The notes below the pieces were generated by a model. It was not told the DNA's origin. It did no database searches and worked only from the letters and a program-made list of their open reading frames with translations. Of a DNA stretch of 64,000 nt, positions 51,637-60,657 are shown one piece after another (positions within the stretch are counted from its first letter, which is position 1; each line of letters starts with the position of its first letter). Source of the stretch: CAIWHR01 sp963713275 (GTDB lineage: Bacteria; Pseudomonadota; Gammaproteobacteria; Burkholderiales; Casimicrobiaceae); contig CAVQLG010000013.1 in assembly GCA_963713275.1 (NCBI GenBank), positions 124,001-188,000 on the forward strand, given 5' to 3'. The translations under genes and the position numbers were made by a program.

Positions 51637-52219
51637 GCGCGCGCTCGTCGGCAACTGGGTGGCGGTCACGGTCGCCGCATGCGCGACCCATACCGGAACC
51701 GTCGTGCTGCTGCCGGAGGCCGACGGCCGGCACGCGGCGGTGAGCGTGCGGCAGGGCGACGCCACCCTGGTGCTCGACCGGCCCTACGCGAGCGCGAGCC
51801 TGACCTCCGGCGGCCCGCAGGCGGGCGTGTCGAGCGCCGCGGAGGTCGAGCGTCAGTTCGGCGCCGCGCTCGCCGCCCAGCCGCCTCGTCCACGCACGCA
51901 GGTGCTCTACTTCCTCGAGCAGACCGACGTGCTCACCGAGGACTCGCGCCGCGCGCTCGACGGCGTGCTCGCCGAGATCGCGCACCACCCTTTCCCCGAC
52001 ATCGTGGTGGTGGGCCACACCGACCTCGTCGGTGACGACACGGTCAACGACGCCCTCGCCCGCAGGCGGGCCGAGACGGTGCGTGCTGCGCTCGTGGCGC
52101 GCGGGATTGCGGGCGCGAACATCGCAGTGATCGGGCGCGGCAAGCGCGAGCCGGCGGTGCCCACCGCCGACGGCGTTGCCGAGCCGCGCAATCGGCGCGT
52201 CGAGATCGTCGTGCGCTGA
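51611..52219 (+). CDS. OmpA-family lipoprotein
   Basis: 202 aa from ATG 51611. A lipoprotein-like N-terminus (VAVTVAACATHTG, lipobox Cys about 24), an unrecognised middle, and a C-terminal OmpA domain (about 95-202): VVVGHTDLVGDDTVNDALARR and VIGRGKREP, GVAEPRNRRVEIVV, which binds peptidoglycan. The stop codon at 52217-52219 abuts the stop of the convergent phosphatase gene with no gap. Confidence 0.88.
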   Translation: MIRRSRGLERALVGNWVAVTVAACATHTGTVVLLPEADGRHAAVSVRQGDATLVLDRPYASASLTSGGPQAGVSSAAEVERQFGAALAAQPPRPRTQVLYFLEQTDVLTEDSRRALDGVLAEIAHHPFPDIVVVGHTDLVGDDTVNDALARRRAETVRAALVARGIAGANIAVIGRGKREPAVPTADGVAEPRNRRVEIVVR

Positions 52220-52984
52220 TCAGGCCCCGCCCGCCGGGCCGTGCCAGCGCAGCGCGAGCACGGTGATGTCGTCGGACTGCGCCGTGCCGGCCGAGAACCG
52301 CGTGAGGTCGCTCACCAGCGCGTCGACCAGTGCCTGCGCCGGAGAGGCGCAGCGTTGCCGCAGGAACGCCGCGACACGGGCGCCGCCGTAGAACTCCGCC
52401 GCCGGATTCGGGGCTTCGGTCACTCCGTCGGTCACCACGCAGAGCAGCTCGCCGGGGGCCAGCCGCAGCCGCGCGCCCCGATAGACGAAATCCTCCACCG
52501 CGCACAGCGGCGGGCCGTCGCCGTCGGCCAGACGCGTCACCGAATGCTCGCCCACGCCGACGCGAAACGGGTTCTCGTGCCCGGCGTTGCAGTACGCGAG
52601 CCATCCGGTTTCGAGGTCCAGCACGGCAGCGAAGGCCGTGACGAACAGCAACTCCGGGTTGTCGCGCGACACCTCGGCGTTCGCCGCGACCATCAGCGCG
52701 CCGGGATCCAGCGCTTCCATCCGCAGCGCGGTGCTCTTGCACAGCGCCTTGCTGACGGCCATGAAGATGCTCGCCGACAGGCCCTTGCCGGCCACGTCGC
52801 CCACCAGCAGGAACAGGCGCCGGTCGTCGAGGCGGAAGAAGTCGTAGAGGTCGCCGCCGACCTCGCGTGCCGGCAGCATCGTCGCGGCGAGGTCCAGCCG
52901 GCGATCGGCGCCCAGCACCTCGGCCCGCGGCAGCGTCGCCGTTTGGATGCGCCGCGCCGCGTCGAGCTCGCCGGCAAGACGCGC
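52220..52984 (-). CDS. PP2C/SpoIIE-type phosphatase domain (3' part of a frame-broken CHASE2 gene)
   Basis: About 255 codons, from LAGELDAARRIQTATLP onward. SpoIIE/RsbU-type serine phosphatase: EVGGDLYDFFRLDD and VGDVAGKGLSASIFMA supply metal-binding Asp residues, with CNAGHENPFRV, VVTDGVTEAPNP and SDDITVLALRW completing the family pattern. It should dephosphorylate the STAS partner encoded upstream. In this sequence it is out of frame with the sensor part; the join is at about 52980-52990 where the coiled-coil linker LQRQREQQ meets ARLAGELD. Confidence 0.85.
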   Translation of the reverse strand, partial: ARLAGELDAARRIQTATLPRAEVLGADRRLDLAATMLPAREVGGDLYDFFRLDDRRLFLLVGDVAGKGLSASIFMAVSKALCKSTALRMEALDPGALMVAANAEVSRDNPELLFVTAFAAVLDLETGWLAYCNAGHENPFRVGVGEHSVTRLADGDGPPLCAVEDFVYRGARLRLAPGELLCVVTDGVTEAPNPAAEFYGGARVAAFLRQRCASPAQALVDALVSDLTRFSAGTAQSDDITVLALRWHGPAGGA

Positions 52985-54350
52985 GCTGCTGCTCGCGCTG
53001 CCGCTGCAGCGAGAACTCGAGCGCCCGGCGGTGCCGCATCGCCTCGGCGAGCGTCGACACGAGCAGCGCGCCGAACACCACGGCGAGGCCAAGGGCCGGC
53101 GTCGCCGCGTCGAGCAGCAGCCGACTTGACACGAACGCGGCGAAGCCGCCGGCGAACGCGAGCAGCACACAACCTAACGCCAGCGCCAGCGCGTGCCGCG
53201 GCGCCCACGAAGGCGTCGACCATGCGAGCAGGGCGGCGAGCGCGGCGAAGACCGTCGCCTCGAGCACGGGGGCCCAGGACGGCCGCGCGAGCAGCGTGCC
53301 CTCGTACAGGTTCTCCAGCAACTGGGCGTGAATCTCGCTGCCCGGCATGCGTTCGCCGACCGGCGTGGCGTGGACCTCGCCCAGGCCCAGACCCGTCACG
53401 GCGAGCAGCACCAGCTTCTGCCGCAGCCGGTCCGGCTCCACGCGAGCGTCGAGCACGTCGGCGGCGCTGACGAAGCGCTCGGCGTGGCGCAGCGAGAAGT
53501 ACGGACGCAGCGTGCCGTCGCGATCCGTGGGCACCAGGACCCGGCCGACCGCGATGCCCTCCACCGCCGCGCCGGCCATGACCAGGCGCAGCGACGAAGC
53601 CCCGGCGGCCACGCGGAGCATCTCGATCGCGAACGCGGGAAGCAGCGTACCGTCGAGATCCGCGACCGCCGGCACCGCGCGGATCACGCCGTCGACGGGG
53701 TCCGCCGAAACCAGCCCCCAGCCCGTCGCCGCTTCGTTGACAGGCTCCACGCTGACCAGCGCCCCGGCGTAACGCACGATCCCCGCGGCGTCGAGGCCGG
53801 TCGGCGCGGCCGCGGGAATCGTCTGCTGAACGGCGAAAGGCGCCGCGCGCAGCGACCTGCCGGTGGGCTCGGGCATGCCGGCCACGGCCAGCACCGTCGG
53901 TGTCGCGGCCACGGCGCGGGCAAGCAGCGCGTCGTTCGTGGGCAGACCGGCCCACGGCAGGGCGGCAGCGCCCAGGCTCGTTCCGGACCCCTGGAGCAGG
54001 CGCTCCGGGGACAGCGGGTCCGGTTCGGGCATGAGGATGTCGATGCCCAGCACCGCGGGCCCATGACCGCCGATCCGGGCAACGAGATCGGCGAGCAGCG
54101 AGCGCGGCCAGGGCCAGCGGCCGAAGGCGGAGAGGCTCCGGCCGTCGATCTCGACCACGATCGCGGGCATCGCCCCGGCCCGACGCGGGAAGGCCGTCTG
54201 GCAGGTGTCGAACCACGCCTCGCGCAGCGGTGCCGTGAACCGCGGGCTCTGCCCGATCAGCAGCGCCAGGACGACGATCAGCGCCGCACCGATGGCCCGG
54301 CTGCGACCTCGCCGCGGCCCCGGCGCTGCGGCCGCGGCGGTGGTCGTCAA
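52985..54350 (-). CDS. CHASE2 sensor region (5' part of the frame-broken phosphatase gene)
   Basis: About 455 codons from a TTG at 54350 that overlaps the metallohydrolase stop (TTGA). One N-terminal helix (AIGAALIVVLALLIG), an extracytoplasmic CHASE2 domain with VVEIDGRSLSAFGRWPWPRS and LGIDILMPEPDPLSPERL, then three helices (VFAALAALLAWS, LALGCVLLAFAGGF, ALGLAVVFGALLV) and the linker LEFSLQRQREQQ. CHASE2 domains sense unknown envelope signals. The frame continues past the break as noise; removing one base or adding a CG dinucleotide at about 52985 joins it to the phosphatase. Confidence 0.85.
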
Positions 54351-55306
54351 AGCCGGATTTCCAGGCCGTCGTACGCCGCGCAAACGTGCAGCGGGCTTCC
54401 GCGGCGGGTGATCTCCTCGAGCCGCCGCGTATCCGCCAGCATCGCGGCGAGCGCAGTATCGTCCGAGGCGGGTTCGTGATGGAACAGGCACAGCTGCGTC
54501 GCGCCGGCGAGCTGGCACAGCTCGACGCCCACGACGTTGCTCGAGTGGCCCCAGTCCGCCTTGACCGTCGTCGCTTCGGCCAGCGAGTACATCGCGTCGA
54601 AGATGACGAGGTCGGCGCCACGAAAGAACTCGACGAAGGTCCGCGTCTCGCCGGGCAGGGCGAGCTTGTGCTCGGAGTCCGTCGTATAGACCACGGCCCG
54701 ACCCTCGCGCTCGAAACGATAGCCGTAGGAGTCGCCCGCGTGCCGCTGGCGCAAGAGCTGCACCGTCATTCCGGCGACGTCGTGCCGAACCCCCGGAGCG
54801 AGGTGCACGAACTCGATGTCGGCCCGCATGGTCGAGAACTCGACGGGAAACGAAGGCGGATCCATCTGCCGCCGCAGCGCGGCCTCGAGATCGCCATGTC
54901 CGCCGTAGATGCGCAGGCGATTGCCGGGAACATAGGCGGGGGCAAAGAAGGGCAGCCCCATGATGTGATCCCAGTGCACGTGCGACAGGAAGATGTGGAA
55001 CACCCGCGGCACGCGCGGCCCGTGACGGGCGATCACCGCCTGCCCGAACGGCCGCACGCCGCTGCCGAGGTCGCAGAGCACGTAGTCCGTGCCGCCCGTC
55101 TCGAGCTCGACGCACGAGGTATGTCCGCCGAAGGTCCCGGAGGTCGCGAAGCCGAGCGTGTCGACGTACGCCTCGACGTCGCGCTCGGTGGGCAGGGGCA
55201 GCCCCCGCGCGCCGCGCACCGCCGCGATCAGACGCCGGCGCACCTCGGAGGCAGTCAGGGCGACGGGCAGAGAACCGCGCGTGCCCCAGAAGCGGACCAG
55301 CTTCAC
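54347..55306 (-). CDS. Metallo-beta-lactamase fold hydrolase in a STAS/PP2C operon
   Basis: 319 aa from GTG 55306. Opens with VRFWGTRGSLPVA, the start shared by MBL enzymes of the phosphodiesterase/ PhnP-like group; zinc motif SHVHWDHIMG (H109, H111, D113, H114) and VVYTTDSEHKLALPG, GHSSNVVGVELCQLAG, FHHEPASDD supply the rest. The FWGTRGS start and the HEP-SDD element are typical of enzymes often encoded with response regulators or cyclases. Substrate unknown, possibly a cyclic nucleotide. Overlaps both neighbours (GTGA and TTGA). Confidence 0.88.
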   Translation of the reverse strand: MKLVRFWGTRGSLPVALTASEVRRRLIAAVRGARGLPLPTERDVEAYVDTLGFATSGTFGGHTSCVELETGGTDYVLCDLGSGVRPFGQAVIARHGPRVPRVFHIFLSHVHWDHIMGLPFFAPAYVPGNRLRIYGGHGDLEAALRRQMDPPSFPVEFSTMRADIEFVHLAPGVRHDVAGMTVQLLRQRHAGDSYGYRFEREGRAVVYTTDSEHKLALPGETRTFVEFFRGADLVIFDAMYSLAEATTVKADWGHSSNVVGVELCQLAGATQLCLFHHEPASDDTALAAMLADTRRLEEITRRGSPLHVCAAYDGLEIRL

Positions 55307-55695
55307 GGCGTCGGGGTCCCGGCCCCGGCGCCGAAAGCGGCGGCGGCCGCGGGCGAAATCGCGGCGAGCGCGGCAGCCGCCGATTCGAATACCTCGAGGA
55401 CGTTGTGGAACCGGCTGATCGCGAAGATCTCCGCGACGACCGGCTGCATGCCGACGCTCGCGATCCGGCCGCCACGGCCCCGCATCTTCTTGGCCGCGAT
55501 CATCAGCACGCGCAGCCCGACGCTGCTGATGTAATCGATCCGGGTGAAGTCGAGGACCAACGCGCCGGGAGCGCCGGCAGCGCTCTCGAGGAGCGGCAGC
55601 AGGAAGGCTTCGAGCTCGGCCGCGCTCCCGTGGTCGAGCCGCCCCACGGGCGCCACGACGACGACGTCGGCATACCGGCAACTCGAACACTGCAT
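55303..55695 (-). CDS. STAS-domain protein, anti-anti-sigma-factor type
   Basis: 130 aa from ATG 55695 with GGAGGAG 7 nt upstream. Single STAS domain: VVVVAPVGRLDHGSA, then VLDFTRIDYISSVGLRVLM with the phospho-acceptor Ser57/Ser58 as in SpoIIAA/RsbV. The C-terminus is an Ala/Gly-rich tail. First gene of the STAS-MBL-CHASE2/PP2C operon. No RsbW-like kinase is encoded nearby, although partner switching would need one. Confidence 0.9.
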   Translation of the reverse strand: MQCSSCRYADVVVVAPVGRLDHGSAAELEAFLLPLLESAAGAPGALVLDFTRIDYISSVGLRVLMIAAKKMRGRGGRIASVGMQPVVAEIFAISRFHNVLEVFESAAAALAAISPAAAAAFGAGAGTPTP

Positions 55696-55996
55696 CGAGC
55701 TCTCCTCCCCGCGCGCGACCCTGGCCGCGCCCTCGCCCACGCGCGGCTCCCACGCCGAGATACGCCCAGATAGGCTGGTAGTGTACTGCTTCGTCCTCCG
55801 GGTGCACTCACCGAGTGGCTGCGCCCCGCGCCGTGCGCGCGGCGGCGACCGGGCACCGAGCGGACCTGCGCCGGCGGGGGCCCGCCTCAAGCGCTCGGCC
55901 GCGCGCGGCGGTGCGGCGGCGGTGCGGCGGCGGAGGAGGTTGCGGCGGGTACGGTTCTCGGGCATGATCGGCGCCGTCGTAGCACAGGAGATAGAG
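55696..55996. other. Gene-free stretch between divergent STAS and lipoprotein genes
   Basis: About 300 bp with no gene. It must hold the promoters of both, but I cannot identify a convincing -35/-10 pair; there is no sigma-54 (GG-N10-GC) element. Confidence 0.4.
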
Positions 55997-56416
55997 ATGC
56001 GCACTCGTTTGCTGTTCGCAGCGCTGTCGACGTTGCTGTTCGCGTCCTGCGCGGTCCACCCGCCGCACGGCGCGGCCGGCTATCAGGCCGTTCCGGACCC
56101 CACCCGCCCGCAGGTCTTCGTCGTCGGCGACCGCTATCCGGTCGTGAACCAGGAGCCGCTCGTCTTTCTCCGCGGTGGCGGCGAGGTGACGATCGTCTGG
56201 CAGCTGCCACCCGAGTCGAAGTACCGTTTTCCGGCCAACGGCATCGTCATCGAGGGCAAGCAGGACGAGATCGTGCGCTGCGGACCGCGCAACGAGGGCC
56301 TCGAGTTCACATGTCTTAACCGGCACACGCAGCCGGGCAAGTACAAGTACACGATCCGGGTGCAGGAGGGCTCGCGCCCCCTCGAGCCGCTCGATCCGGT
56401 CATCTACAACGACTGA
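55997..56416 (+). CDS. Small lipoprotein of unknown function
   Basis: 139 aa from ATG 55997 with GGAG upstream. Lipoprotein signal LLFAALSTLLFASCAVHPP with the Cys about residue 18; then a beta-rich domain (PQVFVVGDRYPVVNQEPLVF, VTIVWQLPPESKYRFPANGI, GKYKYTIRVQEG) resembling an immunoglobulin-like or plastocyanin-like sandwich. No known family recognised. Confidence 0.75.
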   Translation: MRTRLLFAALSTLLFASCAVHPPHGAAGYQAVPDPTRPQVFVVGDRYPVVNQEPLVFLRGGGEVTIVWQLPPESKYRFPANGIVIEGKQDEIVRCGPRNEGLEFTCLNRHTQPGKYKYTIRVQEGSRPLEPLDPVIYND

Positions 56417-56505
56417 GGTTCGGCGAAGCAGTCGAACAGACAGGCGCGTGAGCGACGCCGCGAGCCCCGCAGCGGCCTTCTGCACAGTCCCTGGGTCCCT
56501 GCGCC

Positions 56506-58608
56506 TCAGGCAAGGCGCTCGATCCAGGCCCGCGCGGCGCGAAGCGCGGGGTCGCTTTCCAGCGCCCGGCCGGCGCGTTCGGCGACCGCGAAGGCCGGCG
56601 TACCGAGCGCGCTGCACGCGCGCGCGAGCAGCGGATCGAGGAAGGCGGCGTCCGCCGCCTCGCGCTTGAGGCCGGTGCGCGTGGCGAGTGCTTCAGCAAC
56701 ACCGAAGAACCCGGCCGCACGCTCCCATTCGGCGTCCGCGGCGGCGAGCCCCGCACAGACGTCCATGGCGCTCTGCGCGACCGGCACAGAGCCGATTTCG
56801 GCGGCAATCGCCAGCGCCTCGGCGAGCATCGGCCGCGCATTGGCGCAGGCGTTGCCGGCGATCGACACCATCGCGAGGTTGAGAAGCCCGATGGCGATGC
56901 TCTGCCGATCGCCGAGCTCCCGCGCCAGGGCGAGCACGTCCCGGCACAGCGGCAACGCGGCCTCGAGGCGCCCTTCGATGCGATGCAGTTGCGCGAGCGT
57001 GCTGGACGCGGCGGCGATCTCCCGCTTGTCACCGACCCGGCGTGCGAGCGCGAGTCCGTCCTCCAGGTGCCGCCGCGCCAGCACATGGTCGCCGGCACCC
57101 AGGCACGCCAGGCCGAGCGGTTGCAGCACGGCCGCCTGAAGCGTCGCATCGTCCACCGCCCGCGCGATCCCCGCAGCCTCCTCGAGGTGTCGCTGCGCGT
57201 CGTCGTAGCGGCCCATCGTCACTGCCAGCTGTCCGGCCCCGAACAGCCCGCGAAAGCGGGCGAGCACGGACCCCGAGCTGCCGGCGCGGGCGAGTGCGTC
57301 GAGGGTGAGCCGATAGCCGAGCCCGAGCAGCCCGCGGTTGATCCAGTAGCGCCGCAGGTCGCGCACCAGCTGCAGTCCGGCCTCGGCGCCGTCCGGCGCC
57401 GTTTCGGCAACGGTGAGGGCGGCCAGCAGGTTCTCGTGGTCCGCGTCGAGCCTTGTCATCCAGCGCCCCTGCTCGGGGCCCGCCAACTCGGGCCGTGCCT
57501 TCGCCGCGAACTCCAGGAAATGCGCGAGAAAGCGGTCGCGAACCACCGCGGCCTCCCCGAACTCGAGCAGGCGCTCCTCGGCGTACTGCCGCACGGTCTG
57601 CAACAGCCGGTAACGCGCGCCGTCGGCATCGATCAGCACGAGCGACTTCTCGACCAGCGCGCTCAGCAGGTCCAGCACGTCGGCGGCCGCGATCCCGTCG
57701 CCCGCACCGACGGCCTCGGCGCCCTCGAGGGTCCACCCGCCGATGAAGACCGCCAGCCGCCGCAAGAGCGCCTGCTCCGCTCCAGCGAGGAGGTCGTAAC
57801 TCCAGTCGATGAGAACGCGCAGCGTACGCTGCCGCGGCAGCACGGTGGCGTCGCCGCTGCGCAGCAGGCGAAAGCTCTCCTTCAGCCGCGCCGCGATCGT
57901 CTCCACCGGAATCGCGCGCACGCGGGCCGCAGCGAGCTCGATCGCCAGCGGAATCCCGTCCAGCCGCCGGCAGATGTCTGCCACCGCCGCGACGCTGCGC
58001 TCGTTGATCGCAAACCCCGGCGCCGACGCCCGCGCGCGATCGGCGAACAGCCGCATCGCGTCGCAGCGGGCAAGCGCCTCGGGTCCGTGCTCGCCGTCGC
58101 GCGCCGGCACCGCGAGTGCGGGCACCGGAAAGACGATCTCGCCGGCGATGCGCAGCGGCTCGCGACTGGTCGCAAGAACGCGCACCCGCGGGCTTCGTTG
58201 CAGCAGCGCCTTGGCAAGCTCGGCGCACGCGGGCAGGAGGTGCTCGCAGTTGTCGAGGATCACGAGCATCACTCGATCCTCGGCGTACTTGAGCACCGCC
58301 TCGACGACCGGACGCCCGGTTTCCTCCTTGATGCCCAGCACCGACGCCAATGCCTGCGCGACCAACCGCGCGTCGCCCAGCAACGAGAGGTCGACGAACC
58401 AGGCACCGTCGGTGTAATCCTCCAGCACGTCGGCCGAGAGCTGCGCCGCCAGCCGGGTCTTGCCGATGCCGCCGGCGCCCACGAGCGTGACCAGCCGGTG
58501 GCCGGACAGCAGTCCTTTGAGCTCCGACATCTCGCGCGCACGGCCGATGAAGGCGTTGAGCGGCTGCCACAGGTTGTTGGGCGTTGCCTCCAGCGAGCGC
58601 AACGGGGG
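56506..58608 (-). CDS. NB-ARC ATPase with TPR repeats, 3' part of a frame-broken cyclase fusion
   Basis: About 700 codons in one frame. AfsR/LuxR-type STAND ATPase: Walker A LVGAGGIGKTRLAAQ, Walker B VMLVILDNCEHLLPA, then LDGIPLAIELAAARV, the GLPLA-like box, and a winged-helix/arm region (LIDWSYDLLAGAEQALLRRL). The last 350 residues are TPR-like (LGLACLGAGDHVLARRHLED). Normally preceded in the same chain by a class III nucleotidyl cyclase; that domain is in a different frame at 58600-59141. The break lies in a five-C run (plus strand GGGGG 58604-58608); one extra C joins RFPPLRSLEATPNNL. Confidence 0.88.
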   Translation of the reverse strand, partial: PPLRSLEATPNNLWQPLNAFIGRAREMSELKGLLSGHRLVTLVGAGGIGKTRLAAQLSADVLEDYTDGAWFVDLSLLGDARLVAQALASVLGIKEETGRPVVEAVLKYAEDRVMLVILDNCEHLLPACAELAKALLQRSPRVRVLATSREPLRIAGEIVFPVPALAVPARDGEHGPEALARCDAMRLFADRARASAPGFAINERSVAAVADICRRLDGIPLAIELAAARVRAIPVETIAARLKESFRLLRSGDATVLPRQRTLRVLIDWSYDLLAGAEQALLRRLAVFIGGWTLEGAEAVGAGDGIAAADVLDLLSALVEKSLVLIDADGARYRLLQTVRQYAEERLLEFGEAAVVRDRFLAHFLEFAAKARPELAGPEQGRWMTRLDADHENLLAALTVAETAPDGAEAGLQLVRDLRRYWINRGLLGLGYRLTLDALARAGSSGSVLARFRGLFGAGQLAVTMGRYDDAQRHLEEAAGIARAVDDATLQAAVLQPLGLACLGAGDHVLARRHLEDGLALARRVGDKREIAAASSTLAQLHRIEGRLEAALPLCRDVLALARELGDRQSIAIGLLNLAMVSIAGNACANARPMLAEALAIAAEIGSVPVAQSAMDVCAGLAAADAEWERAAGFFGVAEALATRTGLKREAADAAFLDPLLARACSALGTPAFAVAERAGRALESDPALRAARAWIERLA

Positions 58609-59141
58609 AAACGCGCGGGCAGCCGCGTGTGCGCGAGCTGCCAGACGCGCTCGGGCCGGCTGAGGTCGCGCAGGCGCACCACGCCGAGGTCGTGCAGCGC
58701 CGCCCCGTCCGGAAGATGATCGCAAACGAGGTCCGCCACGGCCTGCGACAGCAGGATCTGGCCGCCGTGCGCGGCGCCCATGATGCGCGCTGCCCGGTTG
58801 ACTTCGGGGCCGAAGTAGTCGGCGTCGCGGGACTCGTGGGCGCCCGCGTGCAACCCGCAGCGCACGCGCAGCGCGACACCTGCGGTGGCGTGAGGGTCCG
58901 CCAGCGCCAACTGCATCTGCAGCGCGCTCGCCAGCGCGGCGCACGGACGCTCGAACGCCGCGTGCACGCCGTCCCCGGTGGACTTGACGAGCGTCCCGCC
59001 GTGCCGCTCCACCGCCGTCCGGGCGATCGCGTCGTGCGCCGCCAGCGCGAGGCGCATGCGCTCGGGGGCCTCTTCCCAGAGGCGCGTGCTGCCCTCGATG
59101 TCGGTGAAGAGAAACGTCAGCGGGACCGTGTCGCCAGCCAT
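58600..59141 (-). CDS. Class III adenylate/guanylate cyclase domain, 5' part of the same gene
   Basis: About 178 codons from ATG 59141. The cyclase domain has FLFTDIEGSTRLWEEAPERM with the first metal Asp, LVKSTGDGVHAAF with the second (GDG), and YFGPEVNRAARIMGAAHGGQ, which holds the transition-state Asn/Arg. These residues are those of active enzymes. The domain ends in LSRPERVWQLAHTRLPARF, then the frame breaks at the homopolymer 58604-58608. Predicted output: cyclic nucleotide made under control of a STAND ATPase. Confidence 0.85.
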
Positions 59142-59382
59142 GCCGCTGCCCCCGCCCGCGCCACGTTGGGCCGCTCGCACACCGTTGCGCCGGCTCGCGC
59201 ACTTGGCCATTGCGACCCGCGCAGCCGCGTCACGTCGCTCGCGGCAGGAGAACGCTCGTCGCGGGCGAACCTTGCAGGGAGCGCGCAGGCATCGAATCCC
59301 CCTCTTCCGCCTGACGACATGACCGCATTATAGCGAGCCGCGACCGCGCAGCACGCCGCACCGGTTGGCCTGCGCCCACGGG

Positions 59383-59732
59383 TCAGCGGCCCGGGCGCTG
59401 CACCTGCCCATCCGGTGGCGACTGCCGCTCGATCGGGGCCGGCGTCGCGGCGGCAGCGTCTTCGCGCTCGCCGACCGCACGCCTTTCGATTGCATCGACC
59501 AGCGCCCGGAACTGCCTTGCGACGTTGCGCTCGACGACGATCTCCTCGAGCGGTCCGGGCAGACCGAAGCCCGTCGCCGCCCGTCCGACGTAGTCGAGCC
59601 GCACGCCCGGGGGCCGGGGCGTCAGCGTGTAGTCGCTCTCCAGCATCCGCAGACTGCCCGCCACGGCGCGCGAGCGCAGCCGCGCCGGAGCGGTCTCGGT
59701 GATCTCGTAGGTCACCTCGATCGGTACGCGAA
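59383..59732 (-). CDS. START/SRPBCC-family protein, 3' part (frame-broken)
   Basis: About 115 codons, from VPIEVTYEITETAPARL to the end at 59383. Polyketide cyclase/dehydrase-type START fold: YTLTPRPPGVRLDYVGRAAT, FGLPGPLEEIVVERNVARQF, plus a Glu/Ala/Pro-rich tail. The preceding half (signal peptide and first half of the fold) is in another frame; the break is between 59724 and 59740. Confidence 0.75.
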
Positions 59733-60046
59733 GCCGCCCACAACGCCGCGTCGCCGGACTGCCGGACGACGACCTGCGAGCCGTGCCGGGCCACGACCTT
59801 GCTGACGCGCAGGTCGGGGATGAACTCAACGTAGCGACCGTAGTCGGTGAGAACGCGCCACGCGGTCGAGGTGTCGGCGGCGATCAGCGCACTCGCCTCG
59901 ATCACGATCGCCTCGTCCCGCCGCACGACGTCGATGCTGACCGTCGCTGCGTCGCCGCGAATCGCGACGCCGTGCAGCCCCGCCCCCGCCAGCACGCAGG
60001 CTAGCGCGAGGACGCCTGGCGGCGGGCATTGGCGAAAACGGCGCAA
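59733..60046 (-). CDS. START/SRPBCC-family exported protein, 5' part (frame-broken)
   Basis: About 105 codons from a TTG at 60046, with GGAG 6 nt upstream. Signal peptide (GVLALACVLAGAGLHGVA) then ALIAADTSTAWRVLTDYGRY, VEFIPDLRVSKVVARHG and QVVVRQSGDAALWAAS, the first half of the START fold. Removing one base near 59730 (for example one T of CTTCG on the minus strand) continues into VPIEVTYEI. Periplasmic; ligand unknown. Confidence 0.7.
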
Positions 60047-60342
60047 GGCGCATCTCCATTCTTGATCGCAGCGGCCGGGTCGGCGTTCAAACCCGGCGTC
60101 GCAGTCGCCGTCGCGCGGGCGACATGGCAAGTGTACCGGCCAAGCGCCCCCGCTGCGGTGGCGCCGTGCGGCATACGATGCGCCACCATGCGCTCGCTCC
60201 CGCGATACGGCCCCGGTGGGCGAAGCGCCATGGTAGAAGTACGCTTGGCGCTGCGTTCGGAGCGGCGCCAGGCGCCGTCCCGGCCGGCAAGCGCGACCCG
60301 GCCGGACGCCGCATCCAACGCTGTCGCGCGCGAGCGAAACCG

Positions 60343-60549
60343 ATGATCGAACTGCTGCTGTGGCTGGGCCGGATCGCCGGACTGGGAGGCGCATTGGTCT
60401 GCGCGCTCGCCCTGGGCGCGCGACTGACCGGAGAATACTGGATCGCGGGACTGCAGGTCGGCACGCTGCTGCATGCCGGGACCGCCGCCATGGTATTCGG
60501 CGGTCTGTGCTTCCTCGCCTGGCTGGTCGAACACGCGAGGAAGCGTTGA
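60343..60549 (+). CDS. Small two-helix membrane protein
   Basis: 68 aa from ATG 60343. Two hydrophobic helices (LLLWLGRIAGLGGALVCALA and LHAGTAAMVFGGLCFLAWLV) linked by GARLTGEYWIAGLQVGTL, with a basic end (EHARKR). The gene lacks a strong ribosome site but its codon use fits neighbours. Function unknown. Confidence 0.65.
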   Translation: MIELLLWLGRIAGLGGALVCALALGARLTGEYWIAGLQVGTLLHAGTAAMVFGGLCFLAWLVEHARKR

Positions 60550-60657
60550 GTGCGCGGGACGACGGGGTTGCGCGCCGCAGGACTGCGACGGGAGCGGGTC
60601 TGGCCGCATCGTTCGGCCACGGCCCTGCCGCGGGCGCCGAGTCGAGCCCGTCGCTGG

